In this document: in pieces, positions 1-7,273 of the stretch
Numbering within the stretch: the first letter of the stretch is position 1
How the letters are laid out: each line of letters starts with the position of its first letter
NCBI GenBank assembly: GCA_029973955.1
Contig: JARKQJ010000007.1
Span: 1 to 64,000 of the forward strand
Direction: 5' to 3'
DNA from: Paludibaculum sp.
GTDB lineage: Bacteria; Acidobacteriota; Terriglobia; Bryobacterales; Bryobacteraceae
Length of the DNA: 64,000 nt
Notes under the pieces: generated by a model
What the model was told of the DNA's origin: nothing
Database searches by the model: none
The model's input: the letters and a program-made list of their open reading frames with translations, nothing else
Made by a program: the position numbers and the translations under genes

Positions 1-136
1 GACTTCGTCTCGGGGGAATATTGCTTTACGGTGGCCTCGCGACTTCGTCTCGGGGGAATATTGCTTTACGGTGGCCTCGCGACTTCGTCTCGGGGGAACA
101 TGGCTCCACAGTGGCCTCGCGACTTCGTCTCGGGGG
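1..136. repeat. 40-bp tandem repeat, about 3.4 copies, hairpin-forming
   Basis: Three direct copies with a 40-base period begin at 1, 41 and 81, and a partial copy runs from 121 to about 136. The first two copies are identical and the third differs mainly around bases 99-110. Each unit carries a GTGGCC box followed by a short stem-loop of about 9 bp (one mismatch, one G-U pair) and then TCGGGGGAA. The array may extend left beyond the window edge. The same core recurs at 3307-3420, so the blocks lie on both sides of the padR-permease pair. The units abut directly with no unique spacers, so this is not a CRISPR array. Confidence 0.85.
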
Positions 137-173
137 ACTAGGGTTTCGCCTTGGCGTCTGGGGGAGATGGGGG

Positions 174-2789
174 CTACTCGTCGCGGAGGGCGGTGGCGGG
201 GTCGAGGCGGGCGGCTCGGAGGGCTGGGATTAGGGCGGCCAGGAGGGCGGCGGCACCTAGGAGGGCGGCGGCGGCGAGGATGGCCAGGGGATCGCGGGAT
301 TTGACGCCGAAGAGCATGGATTCGAGGAAGCGGCCGGCGGCGAGGGCGAGGACCAGGCCGATGGCGAGGCCGATGGCGGCGAGTTTGGCTCCGCTGGCGA
401 GGAGGAGAGAGACGACGTTGGAGCCGGTGGCGCCGAGGGCGAGGCGGAGGCCCATTTCGGAGTGGCGCTGAGCGGCGGCGTAGGACATGACGCCGTAGAC
501 GCCGGCGGTGGAGAGAACGGCGGCAAGGGTGGCGAAGACGATCAGGAGGAGAGAGCGGAAGCGGGGGAGGGCGACGGCGTCGGAGTGGAACTGTTCGAGG
601 GTGGCGATTTTGATGGGAATGGAGGGATCGATGGAGGTGATGGCGGCGGAGGCGGCGTGGGCGACATCGCCCTGGGCGCGGAGGACGAGGTGGAGATCGT
701 TGGCGTGGTAGGGCTGCTGGCGGTAAGGCATGTAGAGTTCGGGCCCGGGGGCGGCGGCGGGGCTGTCGTTGCGCATGTCGCCGACGACTCCGACGATTTT
801 CATCCAGACATCGCGTTCGAGGCCGCATTTGATGCGGCGGCCGAGGGGGCTTTGGCCGGGGAAGACCTGGCGGGCGAGGGCTGCGGAGACGATGGCGACG
901 GGCTCGGATTCGAAGAGGTCACGTTCGTTGAAGTCGCGGCCGGAGAGGAGAGGGACGCCCATGACGGCGAAGTAGCCGGGGCTGGTGAGCCGGAAGCCGG
1001 CCTGGGGGAGCTTGTCGGAGGGGGTATTGGAGTGGTGGAGACCTTCGACGGCGTAGAGTCCGTTGGAGCCGTAGGGGCCGGTGGGGAGGCCCATGACGCC
1101 GGCGGCGCCGAAGACGCCGGGGATCTGGCGGAGCGAGTCTAAGATTCGAGCAAAGGTGGCGCCAGCCTGGAGGTATTGGGCCTCGGTGCGGGCGGGGATG
1201 CTGGCGGTGAGGACGAGGCGGCCGGTGGTCTGATAGCCGAGTTCGACGGAGTTGAGGGCGAGGAAGCTACGGAATAGGAGGCCAGCGCCGAGAGTGAGGA
1301 CGAGGGCGAGCGCGATTTCGGCGCAGACGAGGGCTCCGCGGGCCCATTCGGCGCGGCCGCCGCCGATGACGCTGCGGGCGCCGCCCTGCTTGAGGGATTC
1401 ATGAACACCGGCGCGGGCGGCGCGCCAGGCGGGCCAGAGTCCGAAGAGGAGAGCGGCGGCGAGAGAGACGGCGAGGTTGAAGAGGAGGGCGCCGGGATCG
1501 ACACGGATTTCGTCGAGGCGAGGGAGGTTGGGCGGAGCGAAGCGGAGGAGGGCGCCGAGGCCGGCGTAGGCGAGGAGCAGTCCGGCGGTGCCGCCGGCGA
1601 GGCCGAGCAGGGCGCTTTCGACGAGCAACTGGCGGAGGAGGCGAGGGCGGCCGGCGCCGAGGGCGACGCGGAGGGCCATTTCGCGGGAGCGGGCGGTGGC
1701 GCGGGCGAGGAGAAGATTGGCGACGTTGGCGCAGGCGACGAGGAGGACGAGTCCGACGGCCGCCATGAGGAGCCAGAGGGTATTGCGGCTGCGTTCGACA
1801 AAGAGGTCTTTGAGGGGAGTGGCGGTGAAGGATTTGTTCCTGTGAGTGGAGGGGAAGGCCTGCTGGAGTCGTGCGCCGACAGTGGAGAGGTGGGCGCGGG
1901 CGGCCTCGAGGGAGACGCCGGGCTTGAGGATGGCGACAGCTTTGTAGTTGCCGGCGGTGCGGTTCTGATTCTCCCAGAAGATGGGCAGCCAGAGTTCGGC
2001 CTTGAGGGGGAAGTGGAAGCCGGCGGGCAGAACGCCGACGACGGTGAGGACGCGGTCGTCGAACTTGACGGTTTGGCCGATGGCCTGTTGGGCTCCGCCG
2101 AAGCGGCTGGCGGCCAAGCCATGGCTGACGAGAATGACAGGGGCCTTGGTGGTGAATTCGGCGCGGGAGATGAGGCGGCCGGCGATGGGGTTGAGTTGGA
2201 AGACGTCGTTGAAACCGGCGTCGACGCCGAAGGTAGGGATGAATTCGGCGCGGCCGGCGATTTCGATGGCGAGCTCACCGCCGGAGTAACGAGTGGCGGC
2301 GGAGAAGGGGGAGGGTTCGGCGATGAGGTCGGGGTAATCGCCGCCGGAGACGTTGCCGGGGCGGTGGGTGTTGGTCCAGAGGGTCTGGACGGCGACGATG
2401 CGGGCAGAGTCGCGGTAGGCGAGGGGTTCGAGGAGGACGGATTTGACGACGCTGAAGATGCCGGTGGTGGCGCCGATGCCGAGAGCGAGGGTGAGAACGG
2501 CGACGGCGGTGAAGCCGGGGTTGCGGGCAAAGCCGCGGGCGCCGAGGCGGAGGTCGCGGAGGAGTTCGTCGAGCCAGCGGGCGATCCACATTTCGCGGCT
2601 GCGCTCTTCGAGTTGGAGTTCGTTGCCGAAGGTGCGGCGGGCGGCGCGGGCGGCCTCCTGGGGCGTGAGGCCCTGGTCCTGGAGCCGTTCGGCGCGGAGG
2701 GCGACGTGGAGGCGCATCTCCTCTTCGAGGGCGGCGCGTTCGGTGCGGGCGTGCAGCCAGTAGCGGATCCGCCGGATGAGTTCTCGCAT
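174..2789 (-). CDS. ADOP-type ABC permease (MacB/FtsX-like, duplicated)
   Basis: This 871-residue membrane protein has the acidobacterial orphan-permease layout. A cytoplasmic N-terminal region (about 1-85) is followed by a first transmembrane helix at about 92-113. Next comes a MacB-type extracytoplasmic domain (about 115-330), then FtsX-like helices around 337-360, 385-412, 432-455 and 487-509. A second extracytoplasmic domain and a second FtsX module (about 745-860) complete it. The conserved phrase MALRVALGAG follows the first FtsX helix and a related phrase (MGLRLALGA) appears in the second half, so the module is duplicated. Relatives act as peptide or drug efflux permeases or as non-transporting mechanotransmission proteins. 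No ATPase gene lies beside it. It is read with padR, 3 bases downstream of that stop. Substrate is unknown. Confidence 0.92.
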   Translation of the reverse strand: MRELIRRIRYWLHARTERAALEEEMRLHVALRAERLQDQGLTPQEAARAARRTFGNELQLEERSREMWIARWLDELLRDLRLGARGFARNPGFTAVAVLTLALGIGATTGIFSVVKSVLLEPLAYRDSARIVAVQTLWTNTHRPGNVSGGDYPDLIAEPSPFSAATRYSGGELAIEIAGRAEFIPTFGVDAGFNDVFQLNPIAGRLISRAEFTTKAPVILVSHGLAASRFGGAQQAIGQTVKFDDRVLTVVGVLPAGFHFPLKAELWLPIFWENQNRTAGNYKAVAILKPGVSLEAARAHLSTVGARLQQAFPSTHRNKSFTATPLKDLFVERSRNTLWLLMAAVGLVLLVACANVANLLLARATARSREMALRVALGAGRPRLLRQLLVESALLGLAGGTAGLLLAYAGLGALLRFAPPNLPRLDEIRVDPGALLFNLAVSLAAALLFGLWPAWRAARAGVHESLKQGGARSVIGGGRAEWARGALVCAEIALALVLTLGAGLLFRSFLALNSVELGYQTTGRLVLTASIPARTEAQYLQAGATFARILDSLRQIPGVFGAAGVMGLPTGPYGSNGLYAVEGLHHSNTPSDKLPQAGFRLTSPGYFAVMGVPLLSGRDFNERDLFESEPVAIVSAALARQVFPGQSPLGRRIKCGLERDVWMKIVGVVGDMRNDSPAAAPGPELYMPYRQQPYHANDLHLVLRAQGDVAHAASAAITSIDPSIPIKIATLEQFHSDAVALPRFRSLLLIVFATLAAVLSTAGVYGVMSYAAAQRHSEMGLRLALGATGSNVVSLLLASGAKLAAIGLAIGLVLALAAGRFLESMLFGVKSRDPLAILAAAALLGAAALLAALIPALRAARLDPATALRDE

Positions 2790-2792
2790 GGA

Positions 2793-3137
2793 TCAGGCCT
2801 CCAAGGGTCGGACGATTCTGCCGATGGCGCGGGTGACGCGCAGGTACTCCTGGACTTCGAGGCCGAGGTACTGGCGGCCTTCGGGGGTGAGCTGATAGTA
2901 GCGGGCGCGGCGGTTGTCGTTGGTGCGTCCCCATTCGCCGAGGATGAAGCCCTTGACGAGAAGGCGCTGGAGGGCGGGATAGAGGGAACCTTCCTCGACC
3001 TGGAGGACGTCGTCGGAGACGCGGAGGATGGATTCGGCGATTTCGAAACCGTGGAGGGTGCCGTGGGCGGCGAGGGTCTGGAGGATGAGCATGTCGAGGG
3101 TGCCCTGGGGGATGGTGGCGCGGTGACCGGCTCGCAT
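2793..3137 (-). CDS. PadR-family transcriptional regulator
   Basis: The 114-residue protein is a compact PadR winged-helix repressor. It begins with the typical IPQGTLDMLIL segment, continues with the HGFEIAESI helix and the recognition stretch EEGSLYPALQRL, and then a wing ending in YYQLTPEGRQYL. The short C-terminal helix would give dimerisation. It precedes the ADOP permease by 3 bases, the standard acidobacterial pairing in which PadR is assumed to control the permease and itself. An inverted repeat overlaps the promoter just before its ATG, consistent with autorepression. The inducing ligand cannot be told from the sequence. Confidence 0.93.
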   Translation of the reverse strand: MRAGHRATIPQGTLDMLILQTLAAHGTLHGFEIAESILRVSDDVLQVEEGSLYPALQRLLVKGFILGEWGRTNDNRRARYYQLTPEGRQYLGLEVQEYLRVTRAIGRIVRPLEA

Positions 3138-3156
3138 TACATAGACATTCTATGTT
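3138..3156 (-). promoter_or_regulatory. padR promoter with PadR-type inverted repeat
   Basis: A perfect 6-bp inverted repeat, ACATAG-N5-CTATGT (3139-3155), sits directly upstream of the padR ATG at 3137. On the minus strand a TAGAAT hexamer (3147-3152) lies 9 bases before the ATG, so transcription would begin at or beside the start codon. PadR proteins commonly bind ATGT-N8-ACAT-like palindromes, and this site fits. The -10 call and the operator call are inferences from spacing and symmetry. Confidence 0.6.
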
Positions 3157-3215
3157 ACGTGGGGGCGGGAGGGCAAGGGGGGGGTGCTGGGAGGTGGTTG
3201 GGGTGGATGCCGAGG

Positions 3216-3262
3216 CGGGACAGCCACGCTGTGTCCACGGGGGGACACAGGTGGCAGTCCCG
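3216..3262. other. Long extragenic stem-loop
   Basis: The arms 3216-3236 and 3243-3262 pair almost completely: CGGGAC, GCCAC and CTGTGTCC on the left match GGACACAG, GTGGC and GTCCCG on the right. There is one A/A mismatch and one bulged G, giving about 19 paired bases around a 6-base loop. It lies in the 319-base gap between padR (start 3137) and the SBBP gene (end 3457). It could be a transcription terminator for the SBBP gene without a U-tract, a protein-binding site or part of a small RNA. Confidence 0.55.
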
Positions 3263-3306
3263 GGTGGGTTTTAGGGGGTTGGGGTGGAGCGCCGCAGGGC
3301 TTCTAC

Positions 3307-3420
3307 TGTGGCCCCGAGGCTGAGGCCTCGGGGGAAGCCGGGCCAACAGTGGGGCGCCGAGGCTGGGGCCTCGGGGGAAAACGGGCTAACACTGTGGCCC
3401 CGAGGCTTGCGCCGGGGGAG
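3307..3420. repeat. 43-bp tandem repeat, about 2.6 copies, same family as 1-136
   Basis: Units start at 3307, 3350 and 3393 with a 43-base period; the last is partial. Each contains GTGG, a GC-rich inverted repeat (CCCCGAGGC / GCCTCGGGG with a 4-base loop in unit 1) and a TCGGGGGAA-like tail. The core aligns with the 40-base units at 1-136, and some stem positions differ in a compensatory way (an A-T pair there, a G-C pair here), which argues for a conserved structure. No gene is visible in the surrounding gap 3157-3456. Confidence 0.8.
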
Positions 3421-3456
3421 AGGGGGACATGGCAGAGCCCCCCACTTCGTTCGGGA

Positions 3457-5772
3457 TTATTGGGTGATGCGGTAGAAGAGGCCGCTGACTCCGCCGGCTT
3501 TGCTGGGCTTGGCGGGGGCGTTGCCGATGTTGAGGTTGGGGGAGTTGGAGTAGCCGGCGACGAAGGGGTTGCCGGCGGCGTCGAGGGCGAGGGTGGTGGC
3601 GACGTCGTTGCCGGAGCCGCCGAGGACGGCGGACCAGACGAGTTGATCGAGGCCGGCTTTGGAGGGGTCGAGCCGGGAGATGAAGAACTCGTTGAGGCGG
3701 ATGGGCGGGGCGGAGATGCCCTGCATGTTCACGAAGGGGAAGTCGGAAGAAGCGGTATAGCCGGCGACGGTGACGGTACCGGAGGCGGGGTGGCAGGCGA
3801 TGGCGTAGGGGACGTCGCCGCCCTTGCCACCGAGGTAGGTGAGGTAGTCGACGTAGTTGAGGCCGGGCCTGGTGAAATCGAAGCGGGCGACGAAGGCGTC
3901 GGTGCTGCCGCGGCGGGAGAGGCCGTAAGCGCCAGGGCTGATGGGGAGGTCGTCGGAGAAAGTGTAGCCGGTGACCCAGAGGCGGTCCTGCGCATCGAAG
4001 GCGATGGCCTGGATGGCGTCGAGGTCGGAGCCACCGAAGTAGCCGCCGTAGAGGAAAGAATCGAAGACGGTCTTATCGGGATCGATGAGGACGAGGAAGC
4101 CGTCGCCGACGGAACTGGGCCAACTCTGGCGCGCGTTGTCGGAGGTGGGGATGTCTTCCGACATTGTGGTTCCGGCAAAGGCGACATAGCCGTTCGAGTT
4201 GAAGGCGACGGCGTTGGCGATGTCGGTGGAGGCGCCGCCGAAGTAAGTGGTGTAAACGAGGGACTCGGGGTAGGCGCTGAGGGGCTGGGCGACGAAGAGG
4301 AAGGCCTCCGTGCCGCCGCGGTTGGAAGGCTGGAGGGAGAGGCCGGAGATGACGTTCCGGAGGAAGCCGGAGGTGGTGTAGCCGGTGACGGCGATGCGGT
4401 TCCGAGGGCCGGCGGCGATGGCCTGCGGGTAGTCTCCGAGTTCGCCGCCGAAGTAGGTGGAGAAGACGAGGCTGCCTTTGCCGAGAACGGAGGGGTCCAA
4501 GACGAAGAGGAAGGCGTCGATGCCTGCGTCCTTCTCAGATTGGAAGGCGTTGGAGCTGAGAGGAAAGTCAGTGGACTGGGTGGTGCCGGTGATGGCGACG
4601 TACTTGCCCATGAGGGTGATGGCGGTAGCTTCGTCGTCGGCCGAGCCGCCGACATAGGTGAAGTAGGAGAGCTTCCAATTGGCACCATCGGGCGAGATCT
4701 GGGCGATGTAGGCGTCCTTGATGGTGGTGCTGACCTGGTAGTTGTAGACGATGGAAGATTTGGCGTGAGCCTTGGCGACGGAGTTATCCTGGGCGCGGAC
4801 GACGGTCCAGGAGGTGGTGCCGGCGCCATCCACGACCTTGAGGGTTTCGTCCTCGATGCGGATGTTGAAGGGGACTTCGGTGGGGAAGCTGGTGTAGGAG
4901 GCGACGGTGATGGTGGTGTCGGAGGCGCTGATGGCTTCGGTGATGCTGGTGGTGACGGTGGTGCCGTTGCGTTCCCAGATATAGGGGTCAGTTCCGGGGA
5001 CCAGGGGGATCACGGAGCGGGAGCCGCCGGTGATCCAGTAGCTGCCATCGGGAGCGGCGACGGCGCCCATGATGGATTCGAACTGATCGCCGCCGAAGTA
5101 GCCGGCCCAGGAGACGACGGGGTCGATGACGAGGGGGAGGGAGGAGTCGTACTGGCCGAGGGAGAGGCGGACCTGACCGTTATCGAGGATGTAGCGGCTG
5201 GGGACCTGGAGGCGTTCGGAGCCACGGGTCTGATAGGCGAGGGGGGCATGCTGGCGAAGGCCGCCGGCGAGGAGGAGGGAGCCGTCAGGCTGGAGGGAGG
5301 GGGCGGGGCCGGAGAAGCTCATGCGGATGAGGGAGGGATCGGCACCGGGCTGAACGACGAAGTCGAATTCGAGGAGTTTGCCGGCGGAGTAGTAGACGAC
5401 ATCAATGCCAGGGTAGACGGAGGCGGCGGCGACCTGCTGGAAGTGGGGGACGTTGCGGCGCCAGGCGGCCTGGCCGCGGCCGGTGAAGTAGTCGGTCACA
5501 GCAAGCTGGGGCTGCTGACCGAGGAGGGAGGCGGCGGGCTGGGAGCCGGGAAACGTCAGGCGAACATTCGCGGAGGAGGTAGCGAAGGTGGCGCCGCGAG
5601 GATCGACGGCGAGGGACAGGGCTGCACTCCGGGAGAGGAAGCCGGCGCCGCCGGGAGCGGGCTCAAACCAAGCGGGAATCTGGGCGAGAGCCTGGCGAGG
5701 ATCGGGGCGGCCAGCGAAGACCGAAGCGGCAGACAAAGCCAGGACCGCAAGAAAAGACGGCAGATTGCGCAT
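3457..5772 (-). CDS. Secreted SBBP-repeat beta-propeller protein
   Basis: The 771-residue protein starts with a clear signal peptide (residues 1-20, ending SVFA). The region 25-220 matches the N-terminal domain that precedes SBBP repeats and ends in the phrase PLVIDPVVSW. From about 225 to 750 it consists of repeated units with WITG, FGG and DAFVAR/DAFLF-type signatures, the seven-residue-core SBBP pattern that folds into a beta-propeller. An inserted region at about 260-350 interrupts the first blades. Such proteins are abundant and secreted in Acidobacteriota; their function is unknown, with adhesion or carbohydrate binding the usual guesses. There is no C-terminal Ig-like or sorting domain. 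It appears monocistronic. Confidence 0.85.
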   Translation of the reverse strand: MRNLPSFLAVLALSAASVFAGRPDPRQALAQIPAWFEPAPGGAGFLSRSAALSLAVDPRGATFATSSANVRLTFPGSQPAASLLGQQPQLAVTDYFTGRGQAAWRRNVPHFQQVAAASVYPGIDVVYYSAGKLLEFDFVVQPGADPSLIRMSFSGPAPSLQPDGSLLLAGGLRQHAPLAYQTRGSERLQVPSRYILDNGQVRLSLGQYDSSLPLVIDPVVSWAGYFGGDQFESIMGAVAAPDGSYWITGGSRSVIPLVPGTDPYIWERNGTTVTTSITEAISASDTTITVASYTSFPTEVPFNIRIEDETLKVVDGAGTTSWTVVRAQDNSVAKAHAKSSIVYNYQVSTTIKDAYIAQISPDGANWKLSYFTYVGGSADDEATAITLMGKYVAITGTTQSTDFPLSSNAFQSEKDAGIDAFLFVLDPSVLGKGSLVFSTYFGGELGDYPQAIAAGPRNRIAVTGYTTSGFLRNVISGLSLQPSNRGGTEAFLFVAQPLSAYPESLVYTTYFGGASTDIANAVAFNSNGYVAFAGTTMSEDIPTSDNARQSWPSSVGDGFLVLIDPDKTVFDSFLYGGYFGGSDLDAIQAIAFDAQDRLWVTGYTFSDDLPISPGAYGLSRRGSTDAFVARFDFTRPGLNYVDYLTYLGGKGGDVPYAIACHPASGTVTVAGYTASSDFPFVNMQGISAPPIRLNEFFISRLDPSKAGLDQLVWSAVLGGSGNDVATTLALDAAGNPFVAGYSNSPNLNIGNAPAKPSKAGGVSGLFYRITQ

Positions 5773-5850
5773 GAATGGGCTCAGTAGGGGCAGTCAGCCC
5801 CAAACAAACTATTATACGGGTCCGGAAGGAGTTCCGGGTACAGGCGGGAA

Positions 5851-6129
5851 TCAGCTTTCGAGGATGAAAAAGCCGGTTTCGACCGAGGTGGAGGTGATGC
5901 GGTTCCAGGCGACGCGGGCGCGGCCCTGAGCGTGGGCGTGCTGGAACTGGACCTCCTGTCCGCTGGCAAGGGTGGTGAAGGAATGAGCGGCGCGGAAGCC
6001 GTGGAGGGAGACGTCCAGGAGGCGGGCCTCGATGAGGGGAGCGGCGGAGCTATCGGTGCCGCGGAAGCGAACGAGGCCCGCGGCGGGCATGCGAGGCTCA
6101 CGCCGTCTTTCCGGTTGCTTGGCTGCCAT
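5851..6129 (-). CDS. Small PilZ-domain protein
   Basis: This 92-residue protein has the PilZ c-di-GMP-binding pattern. An arginine-rich RRREPR motif near residues 8-13 supplies the RxxxR element, and a later D-x-S-x-x-G stretch (DVSLHGFRA, about 39-47) supplies the second binding motif. A beta-barrel-like remainder follows. The start at 6129 is favoured because the RRREPR motif would be lost with the next internal ATG. The gene overlaps the end of the sigma-54 activator by 32 bases, suggesting translational coupling. It probably acts as a c-di-GMP effector subunit, with the adjacent HD-GYP/GGDEF protein a candidate ligand source. Confidence 0.8.
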   Translation of the reverse strand: MAAKQPERRREPRMPAAGLVRFRGTDSSAAPLIEARLLDVSLHGFRAAHSFTTLASGQEVQFQHAHAQGRARVAWNRITSTSVETGFFILES

Positions 6130-7129
6130 GCGTGCAGGTCTCCAGAGAGTGGGCGCCGGGAGGGTTAGCGTCCTGGTCGATGCGGTAGAGCTTCAGTTTC
6201 CGGCTGAGGGTTCGCCGGGAGATCCCCAAGGTATCGGCGGCGCGCTGGCGGTGGCCGTTGGACTGTTCCAGGACACGGAGGATGGTGTGGCGTTCGATGC
6301 CGTCGAGGCTGTCGGAGCGGGGGGTGGAGATGGAATCCACCGGAGAGGGCGGGAGATTGAGGCATTTGGACGTGATGACGCCGCCGCCGGCGAAGATGGC
6401 AGCGCGAGTGACGACGTTTCTCAGTTCGCGGACGTTGCCGGGCCAGGGGTAGCGGCAGAGGGAGAGGATGGTATCGCCGGAGAGGGAGGCGGAAGGGTCC
6501 TGGCAGTGGAGGAAGTAGCCGGCCAGGGCTGGGATGTCGTCGAGGCGTTCGCGGAGGGGCGGGACGCGGAGGGTGATCTGCGAGAGGCGGTGGTAGAGGT
6601 CCTTGCGGAAGCGGCCCTGGGAGGCGGCGATTTCGAGTTCGGCATTGGTGGCGGCGACGATGCGGACATCGACCTGGACCTTGCGGGTGCCGCCGAGGCG
6701 GTAGTAAGGGGCGCCGTCGAGGACGCGGAGGAGTTTCACCTGCATGCGGGGATCGAGTTCGCCGATTTCGTCGAGGAACAGGGTGCCGCCGTGGGCCAAC
6801 TCAAAGAGGCCGGGTTTGGCGGAGTCCGCCCCGCTGAAGGCGCCCTTTTCGTAACCGAACAGCTCGCTCTCCATGAGGTGCTCGGGCAGGGCTCCGCAAC
6901 TGATATCGACCCATGGTTTGTGGCAGCGGAGCGAGAGATGGTGGATGGCGCGGGCGACCAGTTCCTTGCCGCAGCCGCTTTCCCCTTGAATGAGGACGCT
7001 GGCGCCGGAGCGGGCGACGCGTCCGGCGAGGTCCAGCAGGTCGTTCATCTGGCGGCTGGCATAGACGGCGGGCATCCCGAGGAACTCGCGGTGCTGTGGA
7101 GCGGGCGCGGCCATAACCGGATCTGTCAC
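6098..7129 (-). CDS. Sigma-54-dependent transcriptional activator without receiver domain
   Basis: The 343-residue protein consists of an AAA+ sigma-54 interaction domain and a Fis-type helix-turn-helix. Walker A GESGCGKE lies at 49-56 and the sigma-54 contact loop at 96-101 reads GAFSGA instead of the usual GAFTGA. Walker B (TLFLDEIGE) is at about 116-124, and the HTH is at about 283-320. There is no receiver, GAF or PAS domain, so it resembles PspF in being controlled by a partner protein or constitutively active. The start chosen is GTG at 7129; an in-frame ATG at 7114 is an alternative. It is followed by the overlapping PilZ gene and faces the divergent HD-GYP gene. Confidence 0.88.
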   Translation of the reverse strand: MTDPVMAAPAPQHREFLGMPAVYASRQMNDLLDLAGRVARSGASVLIQGESGCGKELVARAIHHLSLRCHKPWVDISCGALPEHLMESELFGYEKGAFSGADSAKPGLFELAHGGTLFLDEIGELDPRMQVKLLRVLDGAPYYRLGGTRKVQVDVRIVAATNAELEIAASQGRFRKDLYHRLSQITLRVPPLRERLDDIPALAGYFLHCQDPSASLSGDTILSLCRYPWPGNVRELRNVVTRAAIFAGGGVITSKCLNLPPSPVDSISTPRSDSLDGIERHTILRVLEQSNGHRQRAADTLGISRRTLSRKLKLYRIDQDANPPGAHSLETCTHGSQATGKTA

Positions 7130-7273
7130 TCTCCATCATTGAGGAAAAAAGGAGAGTTGCGATAGAGGCAGCGGGCCGAGGAGGGGCGTGATGCGCCCCT
7201 AGACACACCCAGGAATTCACCTTAGGGGGAAAGGAGTAATGTTCTGGAGGAAAAACGACGATGGAGGGGGAAA

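Noticed and set aside
1-136. CRISPR array suggested by regularly spaced repeats
   Set aside because: The 40-base units abut directly, with no unique spacers and no cas genes nearby; this is a tandem hairpin repeat.
1401-3323. Very long plus-strand open frame antisense to the permease and padR
   Set aside because: Its product is a glycine/glutamate/alanine-rich low-complexity string produced by the GC-rich codon bias of the minus-strand genes; no domain is visible.
3184-5787. Long plus-strand open frame opposite the SBBP gene
   Set aside because: Low-complexity shadow of the minus-strand beta-propeller gene, which has a signal peptide and recognisable repeats.
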